Shown here piece by piece: positions 26,886-34,642 of a stretch of 64,000 nucleotides of DNA (positions are counted from its first letter, which is position 1; every line of letters starts with the position of its first letter). Source of the stretch: Streptomyces chattanoogensis (GTDB taxonomy: Bacteria > Actinomycetota > Actinomycetes > Streptomycetales > Streptomycetaceae); assembly GCF_001294335.1 (NCBI RefSeq), contig NZ_LGKG01000152.1, positions 62,001-126,000 of the forward strand, written 5' to 3'. The position numbers were made by a program, and so were the translations under genes. The notes beneath the pieces were generated by a model, which did not search any database, was not told where the DNA came from, and saw only the letters and a program-made list of their open reading frames with translations.

Positions 26886-26903
26886 GTGCGGAGCAGTGAG
26901 TGC
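26876..26903. repeat. Two tandem 14-bp repeats at the BCCT stop
   Basis: GGAGCAGTGAGTGC occurs twice head to tail, with the stop codon TGA inside the first copy. Confidence 0.55.
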
Positions 26904-26944
26904 GGAGCGGCGATGGTGAACGGGGGGGTGAAGCGGTGAGTGTG

Positions 26945-26971
26945 CGGAGGGCCGGGACCGCCGGCCCTCCG
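26945..26971 (+). terminator. Terminator after the BCCT gene
   Basis: CGGAGGGCCGG and CCGGCCCTCCG are 11-bp arms around a 5-nt loop. Confidence 0.75.
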
Positions 26972-27136
26972 TGGCCGCTCGGCCGGAGTTCGGTGCCCCT
27001 TCACGGACCAGTCCCGCCACCTCGTGCGCGCACCCCCGTGCTCGCGGCGGTGCGGTCGAGGACAATTCCGTACGGCTGAGGCAGGGCGTGGGACGCAGGA
27101 CGTCCGCGCCCCTCCCTTGCCAAAGGTCAAAAACGA

Positions 27137-27170
27137 GCCCGGTGCCAGGCTTCCGCCTCGGACACCGGGC
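27137..27170 (-). terminator. Intrinsic terminator with T-run for the small secreted protein gene
   Basis: On the minus strand GCCCGGTG...CACCGGGC is followed by TCGTTTTTGACC. It lies ten bases after the stop of the small gene. Confidence 0.8.
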
Positions 27171-27180
27171 CCCTTTCTTG

Positions 27181-27492
27181 TTACTTCTCGCCGCCGCCGC
27201 CCCCGACGATGTTGTTGCAGCCCATGCTCGAGCCGATCGGGGTGGACTGCGCGCCCGCCGGGCCCTCGCCGTTGAGCGCGTTGCCCAGAATGCCGTTGGC
27301 GATCCCCACCTCACCGAGGACGTCGACATTCAGGTCATGCGAACGGCACGAGCTGCCGGACTTGACGTTCCAGGCGTCACCGCCGCCCTTGCCGCCGCCG
27401 TACCCGCCAGCGGCGTTGGCAGTACCGGCGCCGAGCAGGGCGACGCTGCCGAGAGTGGCGACTACAACGGCAGCCGTACGAAGCTTGCGCAT
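27181..27492 (-). CDS. Small secreted protein, rodlin-like in style
   Basis: This 103-residue protein starts MRKLRTAAVVVATLGSVALL, a signal peptide cleaved near AGTANAAG. The mature part is Gly-rich at both ends around a core: SGSSCRSHDLNVDVLGEVG, then IANGILGNALNGEGPAGA, then SSMGCNN. Two cysteines flank the hydrophobic alternating core, as in rodlins and chaplins, and the DLNVDV segment resembles the rodlin repeat, but the chaplin consensus is absent. ATG 27492 is preceded by GGGAGAAG. A strong intrinsic terminator follows, which suits an abundantly expressed single gene. Function is unknown; an aerial-surface or cell-wall role is a guess. Confidence 0.75.
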   Translation of the reverse strand: MRKLRTAAVVVATLGSVALLGAGTANAAGGYGGGKGGGDAWNVKSGSSCRSHDLNVDVLGEVGIANGILGNALNGEGPAGAQSTPIGSSMGCNNIVGGGGGEK

Positions 27493-28062
27493 TTTTCTTC
27501 TCCCGAGATTGAACGGATGCGATCAGTGGTTGATCGACTTCACGCTGTGACTGAAGGCTAATGCGACATATCCCACAATCGGTTAGCGGCGCGCCGAGTC
27601 ATATGAACGTGTCGTCATTCGCGGTGCCGTCGTGAAGTGCCGCTCCGGACCGTGTTCCGCATCACCGGCAGTGGTGCCGATGGGAACTGATGGCCCGTCG
27701 GACGGGGCCGGGGGCGTCTCGCCGCTCGCGTTGCCGGTTGCATGGCGAGCCGTAGGGCGCCCACCGGACTCATCCGGGGGCGCCGAAAAAAGGGGGGAGG
27801 ATGGCGGTGCCGGTGGCGGCCCCGCGCGATGCGGCCGTGCCCGGACCGGGCGGCGGCCGGTCGGCGATGGCTCGGGTGTGCCGCCAAGTTGTTTGCCACG
27901 TACCGCAGTTGCTGTTCATGCGGCAATGCCCGGTGGCGCGGACGGCGGATACGAAGGCGGGCGCGCCACCCCGGCGTGATCTTGGTGTAACCCTCCGGCC
28001 GTCATCCGGACAAAACCGGACCTTAGGCTGGTAGGAGCACCGTCGGCCCGTGAGGAAGCCCC
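27493..28062. other. 570-base divergent intergenic region without a credible gene
   Basis: No conserved frame or RNA gene was seen here. A TAGGCT (TAnnnT) at 28024-28029, about 33 bases before the FUSC gene, is a possible -10 box. The AT-richer stretch 27553-27620 probably holds the promoter of the small secreted gene. Confidence 0.5.
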
Positions 28063-30066
28063 ATGCCCCGCGCTGCGCGCGCCCTGCCCGCCTGGCTCGC
28101 CCATCCGCTCCGCTGGCAGCGGCTGCCCGTTCCGTGGGCGGCCGTCGCCCGTGGCGCGCTGTGCGCGGGACCGTTGCTCGGCGTGGGCATCGCCACCGGC
28201 CGTACGGCGGCCGGCGTACTGGCCGGACTCGGGTCGATGCTGGCCGGCGTCAACGACCGCCCCGGCACCCGCCGTACCGGCATCGTCCACATCGGCCTGC
28301 CGGCCCTCGCCTCGGCGCTCGGCATGCTGACGGGCGCCGGGCTCCAGGCGGCCGGCGCGGGGTGGTGGATCGTTCCCGTGCTGTTCGCGGTCGGCTTTGT
28401 CTCCGGCGCGGGCAGCATCGCCGGGCCCGTCCGCTCCACGGCCGGAATGCAGATGCTGGCCACCACCATCCTGGGCGCCGGTATGCCGCTGCCCGGCGCG
28501 CCGTGGGAGAAGGCCCTCTACGTCCTGGCCGGCTGCCTCTGGCTGCTTCTGCTGCGCCTCGTACTGCGCTCGCCGCGCTCCGCGGGCGGTGCGCTCAGCG
28601 GTGAGCGGGCCGCCGTCGCCACCGTCTTCGACGCGCTCGCCGACGCCCTCGGAGCGGTGGGCGGTTCCGGCGCCGAGCCCGCCCGGCGCCGCCTGACCGC
28701 CGCTCTGGACCGCGCCGACGAGGCCCTGCGCCTGCGCCGTCTGACCAGCAGACTGCTGCTCCGTCCCGCCCGTGCGGAAGAACTCCTGCTCGCCGAGCGG
28801 TTCGCCGCGGCGACGGCCTTGTGCGAGGCCAGCGTTGCGCTGCTGTGGGAGGCGCGCCCGCTGCCGGCGCGTGTCGCGGAGAGCCCCCGGCGGTTCGCGG
28901 ACGGTCTGCGCACCGGGCGGCCGCCCGGGCGGCTGTCCGCGCCGGCGTCCAGCTCGGCGGCGCGGGGGGCCTTCGACCGTGCCCTGCTGGACGCGGCGGT
29001 CGCCTTCGACCGTACGGAGCCGGTGTCGCGGCCCGAGGAGCCGCGGCGCGGTGGTCTCGGGTGGTCATCGCCGGTGCGTCGGGTGCTGAGGGCCGTGGGA
29101 CGTCCGACGTCCCACGGCCGCAGCCTCCTGGGACCGGCCGGACGGGACTACGGCCTGCGGGTCGCCCTCTGCATCGCGGCCAGCACCGCCGTGGCCCTGC
29201 TGCTGCGTGCCGACCACTGGTACTGGCTCCCGGTGACCGCCACCTTCCTCGTCAAGCCCGACCTGGGCCCGCTCTTCTCCCGTACGGTCAACCGCTTCGC
29301 CGGGACCGTCGCGGGCGTGCTGGTCTTCGCCGGGGCGGGGCAGCTGCTGACGCCGGCGGGAGCGGGGGTGTGGTGGCCCGCCCTGGTGGCCGGCGCGGGC
29401 GGCGCGCTCCTGCCGTTCGCCACCCGCCACTTCGCGCTGCAGACCGTGGCGATCACCCTCATGGTGCTGTCGTTCGTCCATGTCGGCGGCGATCCCCAGG
29501 CCGCCTTCGAGCGGATCGTCGACACCTCCATCGCCTGCGGCATCGTGATCGTCGTCGGCCATCTGCCGCACCTCGCGGACCCCCGCCGACGGGTCGGCCA
29601 GCGGGTCACCGCGGCACTGCGCGCCACCGAACGCTTTCTGCGGCACGTCCTGGAATCCGAGCCCGGGGCGGACCCCACCGACCGGCTGGCGCTGCGCCGC
29701 GCCGCCTACCGGGCGCTGGCCGAGGCCCGCACCACGGCCGAGACCGCCGCGGCCGAACTCCGCACCGCCCGCGACCACAGCCCCGACTGGCTGACCGCCG
29801 TCACCGCCGCCGAACGCATCATGGACGCCGCCACCGCCTGTGCCGTACGCCTCGACCACGGCGCCCGCCGCCCGAGCCCCGAAGAGGCCGAGCGGCTGTG
29901 CCGGGCACTGTCCACCATGGCCGACGCCCTCGAGGACCCGCGGCGCCGGCACACCGGCACTCCCCGCACACCCGCCCCCGCGCTGCGGGCCGACCCGGAC
30001 TGCGCCACGCTGACGGACGTGGCCGCCGAACTGGAGCGTCTGCGGGGGTATGCGGGGACGGCGTAG
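28063..30066 (+). CDS. FUSC family membrane protein (aromatic acid exporter type)
   Basis: This 667-residue protein has two membrane blocks of about five or six helices (residues about 30-170 and 365-500), each followed by a cytoplasmic helical region. The second block (YGLRVALCIAASTAVALLL, DHWYWLPVTATFLVKPDLG, RFAGTVAGVLVF) is the FUSC core. Such proteins are thought to export aromatic or toxic acids. The linker between the halves carries a perfect 14-bp palindromic repeat (29091-29119), read as GRPTSHG. The start ATG at 28063 follows GAGGAAG. The substrate is unknown. Confidence 0.88.
   Translation: MPRAARALPAWLAHPLRWQRLPVPWAAVARGALCAGPLLGVGIATGRTAAGVLAGLGSMLAGVNDRPGTRRTGIVHIGLPALASALGMLTGAGLQAAGAGWWIVPVLFAVGFVSGAGSIAGPVRSTAGMQMLATTILGAGMPLPGAPWEKALYVLAGCLWLLLLRLVLRSPRSAGGALSGERAAVATVFDALADALGAVGGSGAEPARRRLTAALDRADEALRLRRLTSRLLLRPARAEELLLAERFAAATALCEASVALLWEARPLPARVAESPRRFADGLRTGRPPGRLSAPASSSAARGAFDRALLDAAVAFDRTEPVSRPEEPRRGGLGWSSPVRRVLRAVGRPTSHGRSLLGPAGRDYGLRVALCIAASTAVALLLRADHWYWLPVTATFLVKPDLGPLFSRTVNRFAGTVAGVLVFAGAGQLLTPAGAGVWWPALVAGAGGALLPFATRHFALQTVAITLMVLSFVHVGGDPQAAFERIVDTSIACGIVIVVGHLPHLADPRRRVGQRVTAALRATERFLRHVLESEPGADPTDRLALRRAAYRALAEARTTAETAAAELRTARDHSPDWLTAVTAAERIMDAATACAVRLDHGARRPSPEEAERLCRALSTMADALEDPRRRHTGTPRTPAPALRADPDCATLTDVAAELERLRGYAGTA
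29091..29119. repeat. Perfect palindromic GACGTC repeat inside the FUSC gene
   Basis: Arms GGCCGTGGGACGTC and GACGTCCCACGGCC (14 bp each) flank a single base. The element is read in frame in the inter-domain linker and is the clearest copy of the dispersed family. Confidence 0.8.
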
Positions 30067-30115
30067 GCCCCCGAACCCCGCCGAGCCCCGCATACGCGCC
30101 CGCCCCCGCTCCGCC

Positions 30116-32038
30116 TCACTTCCGGGGTATGCGCGCGAACGTCTCGATCCAGAACCGCTGCGCCTCGCTCGACGCACCGACCAGATACGTCGAGCGCAGC
30201 TTCGGCGGCAACAGGGGCAACAGCCGGGCCACCGCATCCTGATGCGCTCTGAGCTGCGACAACTCTGCGTTGGCCAGGATCTGGTGGACCAGATCGCTGT
30301 CGTTGGACCCCTCGCTCGACTCGGCCGCCGCCTTCCGCAGCCGCTCCTCCCAGGCATCGATGCCGTCGGCCAGCTCCCGCAGCCCGGTGACCGGACGCTC
30401 GCTGAGCCGGTCGATCAGGGCGGTCAGCGGCACCGGGGCATACTCGCCGTCGCCCAGATACACCAGGCCCATCTCCAGCGGCAGCCCCCGCTGGTGAAGC
30501 TTGATCAGCCGCTCGATGGTGCGCTTGGTGATCCAGGCCCGGCCATCCTCGTCGATGTCGTGCTTCCACCACTCCAGGACCGTCTCCGCGACCGCGCCGT
30601 ACTTCGCGATCAGCCACTCATTGGCCGGGATGTCGCCGGGCTCGATCGTCAGCGAGGCGGTGAAGCGGGTCGCCTGGGCGATGTTGTTCCGCGCGACCAG
30701 AAGCTTGCGGCCCAGGTGGTAGGGCGGATTCTGCACGGCGATCTGCGCCCGCAGATTCTCGATCCGCCGCCCGGCCAGGGACCACTCCTGGGTGATCTCC
30801 ATCAGCTTGGCGAACGCCGCCTTGTCCTTGGGGCGGTTGTACTCGTCCCAGACGATCACCTTCGGCTCCGGCCCCAGAAACGGCCCGGCCAGGAGGTTGT
30901 CCAGCGACCCGTCGGCGCTCGGGATCGGCGCGCAGAGGTCCTCGACATTGGTCACCGGCATGGAGAAGTAGAGCGGCTCGCGCCCGTCCAGTCCGTCCCG
31001 GACCGTCTCGCGCACCAGCTCCGTCTTGCCGCACCCGGGCGGCCCCTGCAACAGCACCGACCAGCGGTTGCGCAGCGCCGCTCGGACGACCGAGCGCACC
31101 GGATCGGGAATCGTGACGGGATTGGCCGCGCCGATCGCCGTGGCCATGCGGTCCAGGATCTCGGCCGTACGGTCCTTGCCGGGCTTGCCGTCGGCGCGCT
31201 GCTCACACAGCCGCAGACGCTCGCCGTTGACCAGCGGCAGCCCCCAGCGCAGCGGGAAGCCCTCCTGGGCGTTGGCCAGGATGTGGTCGATGGTGCGCGG
31301 CGAGAGCAGCTCGCGCAGTGCGGGGTTCAGGGCCGCCCAGGTGGTGAACACCTCGCGCAGATTCCAGTGGGGGTACTTCGCGGCCAGCTCGTACCGCCAG
31401 GACGTGTCGTTGGCGGTGATCCGGAGCGTCACCATCCGGTCCAGTACGGCCAGATCGCTGCGCCGGGCCGCCGTCTCCGCCAGCGACTCGTTGTCCGTGA
31501 GGAAGACCCCGATACAGCCGAGCGCGCGCAGATCGAACTCGCCCAGCGTCCAGTTGCAGGCGATCTGCATCAGCTGCGACTGGATCGTCGACCCGGCCTG
31601 CAGCGAGTCGTCGATCAGCAGCACGAACGGCCTGCCGGGACGCAGCTGGCTCATCACCAGCTGCCGCAGGACCAGTTCGCCCGTCCTGCTGTCGCGCACC
31701 GGGGCGTTGGCGAGGAGATCGTCGGGCGTGAGATTGGCGGCCGGGACGAAAACCAGCTCGGCGTCCGGGTACGCCTTCGGCACATGGGTGAAGAAGGTCG
31801 CGGTCTTGCCGATGCCGTGCTCGCCGAAGACCTGGCCGGTCTGCCCCATGTCGATCATCGCGTCGATGAACGACTCCAGCCGGGACACACCCGTCCAGCC
31901 CTCGGGTGGCACCGGATAGGTGGCGTTCGCCCGCCAGCGCTTCTTCCCGGTCCCCGCTGCGGCCTCCGGCGCGGTCTTCGCGGCGGCCTTCGCCGCCGTG
32001 GTCGGCATCGTCGGCTTCGTCGGCGTGGTCGTGCTCAT
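30116..32038 (-). CDS. Twin-AAA MoxR-type ATPase
   Basis: This 640-residue protein has two P-loop modules. The first has GEHGIGKT at residues 72-79 with LLIDDSLQAGS. The second has GPPGCGKT near residue 335 with VIVWDEYNRPKDKAAF as its Walker B region. A low-complexity Thr/Pro/Ala tail forms the first 30 residues. MoxR-type ATPases remodel partner proteins together with a vWA protein, and here the partner gene overlaps it by an ATGA junction. The ATG at 32038 follows AGGAG. The operon is preceded by a promoter close to the RecA-independent DNA-damage consensus. The client of the pair is not known. Confidence 0.88.
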   Translation of the reverse strand: MSTTTPTKPTMPTTAAKAAAKTAPEAAAGTGKKRWRANATYPVPPEGWTGVSRLESFIDAMIDMGQTGQVFGEHGIGKTATFFTHVPKAYPDAELVFVPAANLTPDDLLANAPVRDSRTGELVLRQLVMSQLRPGRPFVLLIDDSLQAGSTIQSQLMQIACNWTLGEFDLRALGCIGVFLTDNESLAETAARRSDLAVLDRMVTLRITANDTSWRYELAAKYPHWNLREVFTTWAALNPALRELLSPRTIDHILANAQEGFPLRWGLPLVNGERLRLCEQRADGKPGKDRTAEILDRMATAIGAANPVTIPDPVRSVVRAALRNRWSVLLQGPPGCGKTELVRETVRDGLDGREPLYFSMPVTNVEDLCAPIPSADGSLDNLLAGPFLGPEPKVIVWDEYNRPKDKAAFAKLMEITQEWSLAGRRIENLRAQIAVQNPPYHLGRKLLVARNNIAQATRFTASLTIEPGDIPANEWLIAKYGAVAETVLEWWKHDIDEDGRAWITKRTIERLIKLHQRGLPLEMGLVYLGDGEYAPVPLTALIDRLSERPVTGLRELADGIDAWEERLRKAAAESSEGSNDSDLVHQILANAELSQLRAHQDAVARLLPLLPPKLRSTYLVGASSEAQRFWIETFARIPRK

Positions 32039-33438
32039 CGGTCTCCTGTCGTCACCCGGTGGCAGGCCATCTGCGGGGTGTGGTGGTCGGGCCAGTCGTC
32101 GCCGCCCTCGGTGATCAGCCAGATCCATTTGTCCGGCTCGGCGGGGGTGATCGCCGGTGCATAGCCGTCGGTGAGCATCACGACGGCGTCCGGTATCTCG
32201 TCGAAGAGCCGGCCGTCGACCGCGGTACGGCCCTCGACGTAATCGGCCACCGCCTGAAAGCTCGTGCCCCCGCCGCCGTACACCCGCTCCCCGGGCCGGA
32301 ACGGCATCACCACGCCGTCGAACGACAGCCAGTGCGCGGTCACTCCGTCGATCTCGCCGACCAGTCTCGTCAGCCAGGCCACCACGCCGTCGGGCATCGA
32401 CCCCGAGGTGTCGTACGCGATGACCAGCACCTTCTCGCGCTCCGGACCGCGCCGCGACAGCACCGGGTCATGGCCCAGCGCGGCCAGCAGGGCGCCGCGC
32501 TTCTTCGGATAGACCAGCCGCTCACCCTCGCGGAGCTTCGAGGCCAGGACATCGACGAGCCAGCGCTGCCACCAGTCGACCTTCCCCGTCCGCGCGGTCT
32601 CACCGCGCAGCGCCCCGGCGCCCAGCCGCCCCCACATCTTGGTCGCATGCTCCGACGTCCCGTCCGTACGGTCCATCAGATCGAGCAGCTCCCGCTCCGC
32701 GCCCGGGTGTCCACGGCGCGCGGCCAGCAGGGTGTTGAGCAGCGCGGAGGAGACGGCCTCGTCGATGGTCTCCTGGTCGGAGCCCATCGCGGAGTCGGCG
32801 AGGTGGACACAGACCGCCGGCGGCGTGGGCGGCTGCTTCATCCGCTTCAGCTCGCGGAACACACTCATGTCCGTCTCGACGAAATCGTCGTAGCCGAGGG
32901 GCTCGAGGCCCTGGTCCGTCAGATCGGCGACGTAGTCCCGGTGGACCTCGCGCGGGTCCACGCCCGTCGGAGCGCCGTCGAGCAGCGGGAGCTCCTTGCG
33001 GCCTAGCCGGACGAGCGCGACGTGATTGATGGACACCTCGGCGGCGAGCGTGAAGACCGGGTCGTCACGCAGCTCCGGATCGGCGAACAGATGCCGGTGC
33101 ACCAGATGCCGCGACTCGTGGAAGAGGACGAACTTCACGCCCTCCAGCCCCAGTCGGACGAAGAAGTCAGGGTTGTAGAGCAGCGGGCAGGTGCCGTCCC
33201 CCGACGCCACCACCGCGGCGGTCGCCACGGCTGTCGTCGGAATCTGGTGATGGCACTTCGCATAGATCCACGACGCGACCACGGAATCCGTCAGCCCGAA
33301 ATCCAGCAGCGCGGCCTCCTTCAGCCGCCGCGCCTCCTCCACCACCGCCGGTTCCGCCGGCCGCCAGCGCTCCAGCGCCCGACGGTCGGTCAGATCGACC
33401 ACCGGCCGGTGCGCCGCGGTTTTCGCGTCGTACGCCAT
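32035..33438 (-). CDS. Metallopeptidase-vWA fusion protein (DUF2201 type)
   Basis: This 467-residue protein has an N-terminal zinc-peptidase-like domain with HESRH (HExxH) at residues 107-111, followed by AAEVSINHVAL. Its C-terminal von Willebrand A-like domain carries the MIDAS motif DTSGS near residue 340 and GGGGTSFQ. This domain pair is the usual partner of MoxR-type ATPases, and the ATPase gene follows with a 4-base overlap. Together they probably form a cytoplasmic remodelling or maturation machine. ATG 33438 lies downstream of GGGGGTGGGA. The vWA domain would bind a metal and a protein ligand; peptidase activity is predicted only from HExxH. Confidence 0.85.
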   Translation of the reverse strand: MAYDAKTAAHRPVVDLTDRRALERWRPAEPAVVEEARRLKEAALLDFGLTDSVVASWIYAKCHHQIPTTAVATAAVVASGDGTCPLLYNPDFFVRLGLEGVKFVLFHESRHLVHRHLFADPELRDDPVFTLAAEVSINHVALVRLGRKELPLLDGAPTGVDPREVHRDYVADLTDQGLEPLGYDDFVETDMSVFRELKRMKQPPTPPAVCVHLADSAMGSDQETIDEAVSSALLNTLLAARRGHPGAERELLDLMDRTDGTSEHATKMWGRLGAGALRGETARTGKVDWWQRWLVDVLASKLREGERLVYPKKRGALLAALGHDPVLSRRGPEREKVLVIAYDTSGSMPDGVVAWLTRLVGEIDGVTAHWLSFDGVVMPFRPGERVYGGGGTSFQAVADYVEGRTAVDGRLFDEIPDAVVMLTDGYAPAITPAEPDKWIWLITEGGDDWPDHHTPQMACHRVTTGDR

Positions 33439-33466
33439 GTCCCACCCCCGTTTTCCGCTGCTTCTA

Positions 33467-33489
33467 TTCGTATCAGCAGCCACTGACAA
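33467..33489 (-). promoter_or_regulatory. RecA-independent DNA-damage (PafBC-type) promoter before the vWA/AAA operon
   Basis: On the minus strand TTGTCAGTG, an 8-base spacer and TACGAA match TTGTCRGTG-N8-TAnnnT except the last base. It lies 29 bases before the vWA start codon. Confidence 0.6.
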
Positions 33490-33553
33490 CGGATCTTGGC
33501 GAGCCCCGCGAAAAAGATCCGCGCCCTGCCGGCGGCCCGGCTACCGTGAGCGG

Positions 33554-34642
33554 ATGTCGTACCAACTCAACGCCGCCATAGGGGACTTCGACCGGTTGCG
33601 GAGCTGGGCGGCCGCGGTTCCGGAGGCGCTGGTTGCCCCGCTTCAGCAGCGCAGGGGACTGATACCGCTCACCGGCTCGCTCCTGGCCGAGCTGCCACGG
33701 ATGCTGGGTGATATGTCCCAGGGCGGGGCGATCGCCCATGTGGAAGCGGAATTCTGGGGCGGCAGCGGGCATCAGGTCGCGTCGTTGTGGCGAGACGGTG
33801 CGCAGGTGTGGGGGCCGGAGCGCACCTCGGCGTTCACCGCGTCACGGCGGGACTGGCCGATCAATGCGGTGCTCGCCCGGCTGGGGGTGGCCCCGGCCGG
33901 CTCCGGAGCGCCGGAGTACTGGGACCTGTTCCTGGAAGTGGGGCTCGGCCGGGGCCGGGACGAGGAGGACTGGCGGGGCGCCGCCCTGAAGGCCTACGAC
34001 GTGGCGGACTACGACGCGTGGTGCGAGCGTGTGCGGGCGGAGCGCGAAGAGACGGAGCGCGCCGCCGCGGAGCGTGCCAAGTACGAGCGGCTGTCCGGCG
34101 TACCGGTGCCCCTGAACGGCAAGGACGTCATGGCTCTGCTCGGCATACCGCAGAACCGGATGGTCGGAGCGGCCCTGCGCCACCTGCAAGAACTCCACCT
34201 CGGCCGCGGCCCGCTGTCCCGGGAGGAAGCCGGGGCCGCACTCCGCGCGTGGGCCGCGGAGCACGACCTGACCACCGGCCCGAACGGCTGGACGCGGGCG
34301 GACGGGGCCGTGCCCCGCCCGCCCGTCCCACCGCCGTCTACCGGCGGCCGCCGCCCTCCTTGCCCAGCAGTCCGGCCCGCCGCAGCGCATCGGCCATCGC
34401 GTCATTGGCCGGTCCGGCGTCGCGGCCGCCGCGGCGGTCCCCGCCGTTCCCCGGCCGGCCCTTGCCGGAGCCGCCCTGCCGCTGCCGCGGCGCACCGCCC
34501 CGGCCGTCCTCGCGCGGTCCGCGGCGCTCGCCGCCCCCGCGCCGCTCGCCGCCGCCCGCCGGTGCGCCCTTGCCATGCTCGTCGTCCAGGCGCAGCGTCA
34601 GCGAGATCCGCTTCCGCGGAATGTCGACATCGAGCACCTTGA
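33554..34642 (+). CDS. Hypothetical protein with a CCA-enzyme-like C-terminal module, antisense to the tex 3' end
   Basis: This 362-residue frame begins [19 protein letters not shown]. The first 180 residues form a domain seen in uncharacterised streptomycete proteins, with [19 protein letters not shown] and pairs of tryptophans. Residues about 195-245 ([29 protein letters not shown]) resemble the C-terminal RNA-binding helices of tRNA nucleotidyltransferases. From about residue 255 the sequence is Pro/Arg-rich and lies opposite the last 305 bases of tex, so the natural stop may have been lost and the tail may be meaningless. No catalytic motif is visible. Start chosen at ATG 33554 after CCGTGAGCGG. 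Function unknown. Confidence 0.65.
   Translation: MSYQLNAAIGDFDRLRSWAAAVPEALVAPLQQRRGLIPLTGSLLAELPRMLGDMSQGGAIAHVEAEFWGGSGHQVASLWRDGAQVWGPERTSAFTASRRDWPINAVLARLGVAPAGSGAPEYWDLFLEVGLGRGRDEEDWRGAALKAYDVADYDAWCERVRAEREETERAAAERAKYERLSGVPVPLNGKDVMALLGIPQNRMVGAALRHLQELHLGRGPLSREEAGAALRAWAAEHDLTTGPNGWTRADGAVPRPPVPPPSTGGRRPPCPAVRPAAAHRPSRHWPVRRRGRRGGPRRSPAGPCRSRPAAAAAHRPGRPRAVRGARRPRAARRRPPVRPCHARRPGAASARSASAECRHRAP

Noticed and set aside
27615..27926. About 100-codon frame in the 570-base gap
   Set aside because: Basic, Pro/Arg/His-rich, no ribosome site and no resemblance to any family.
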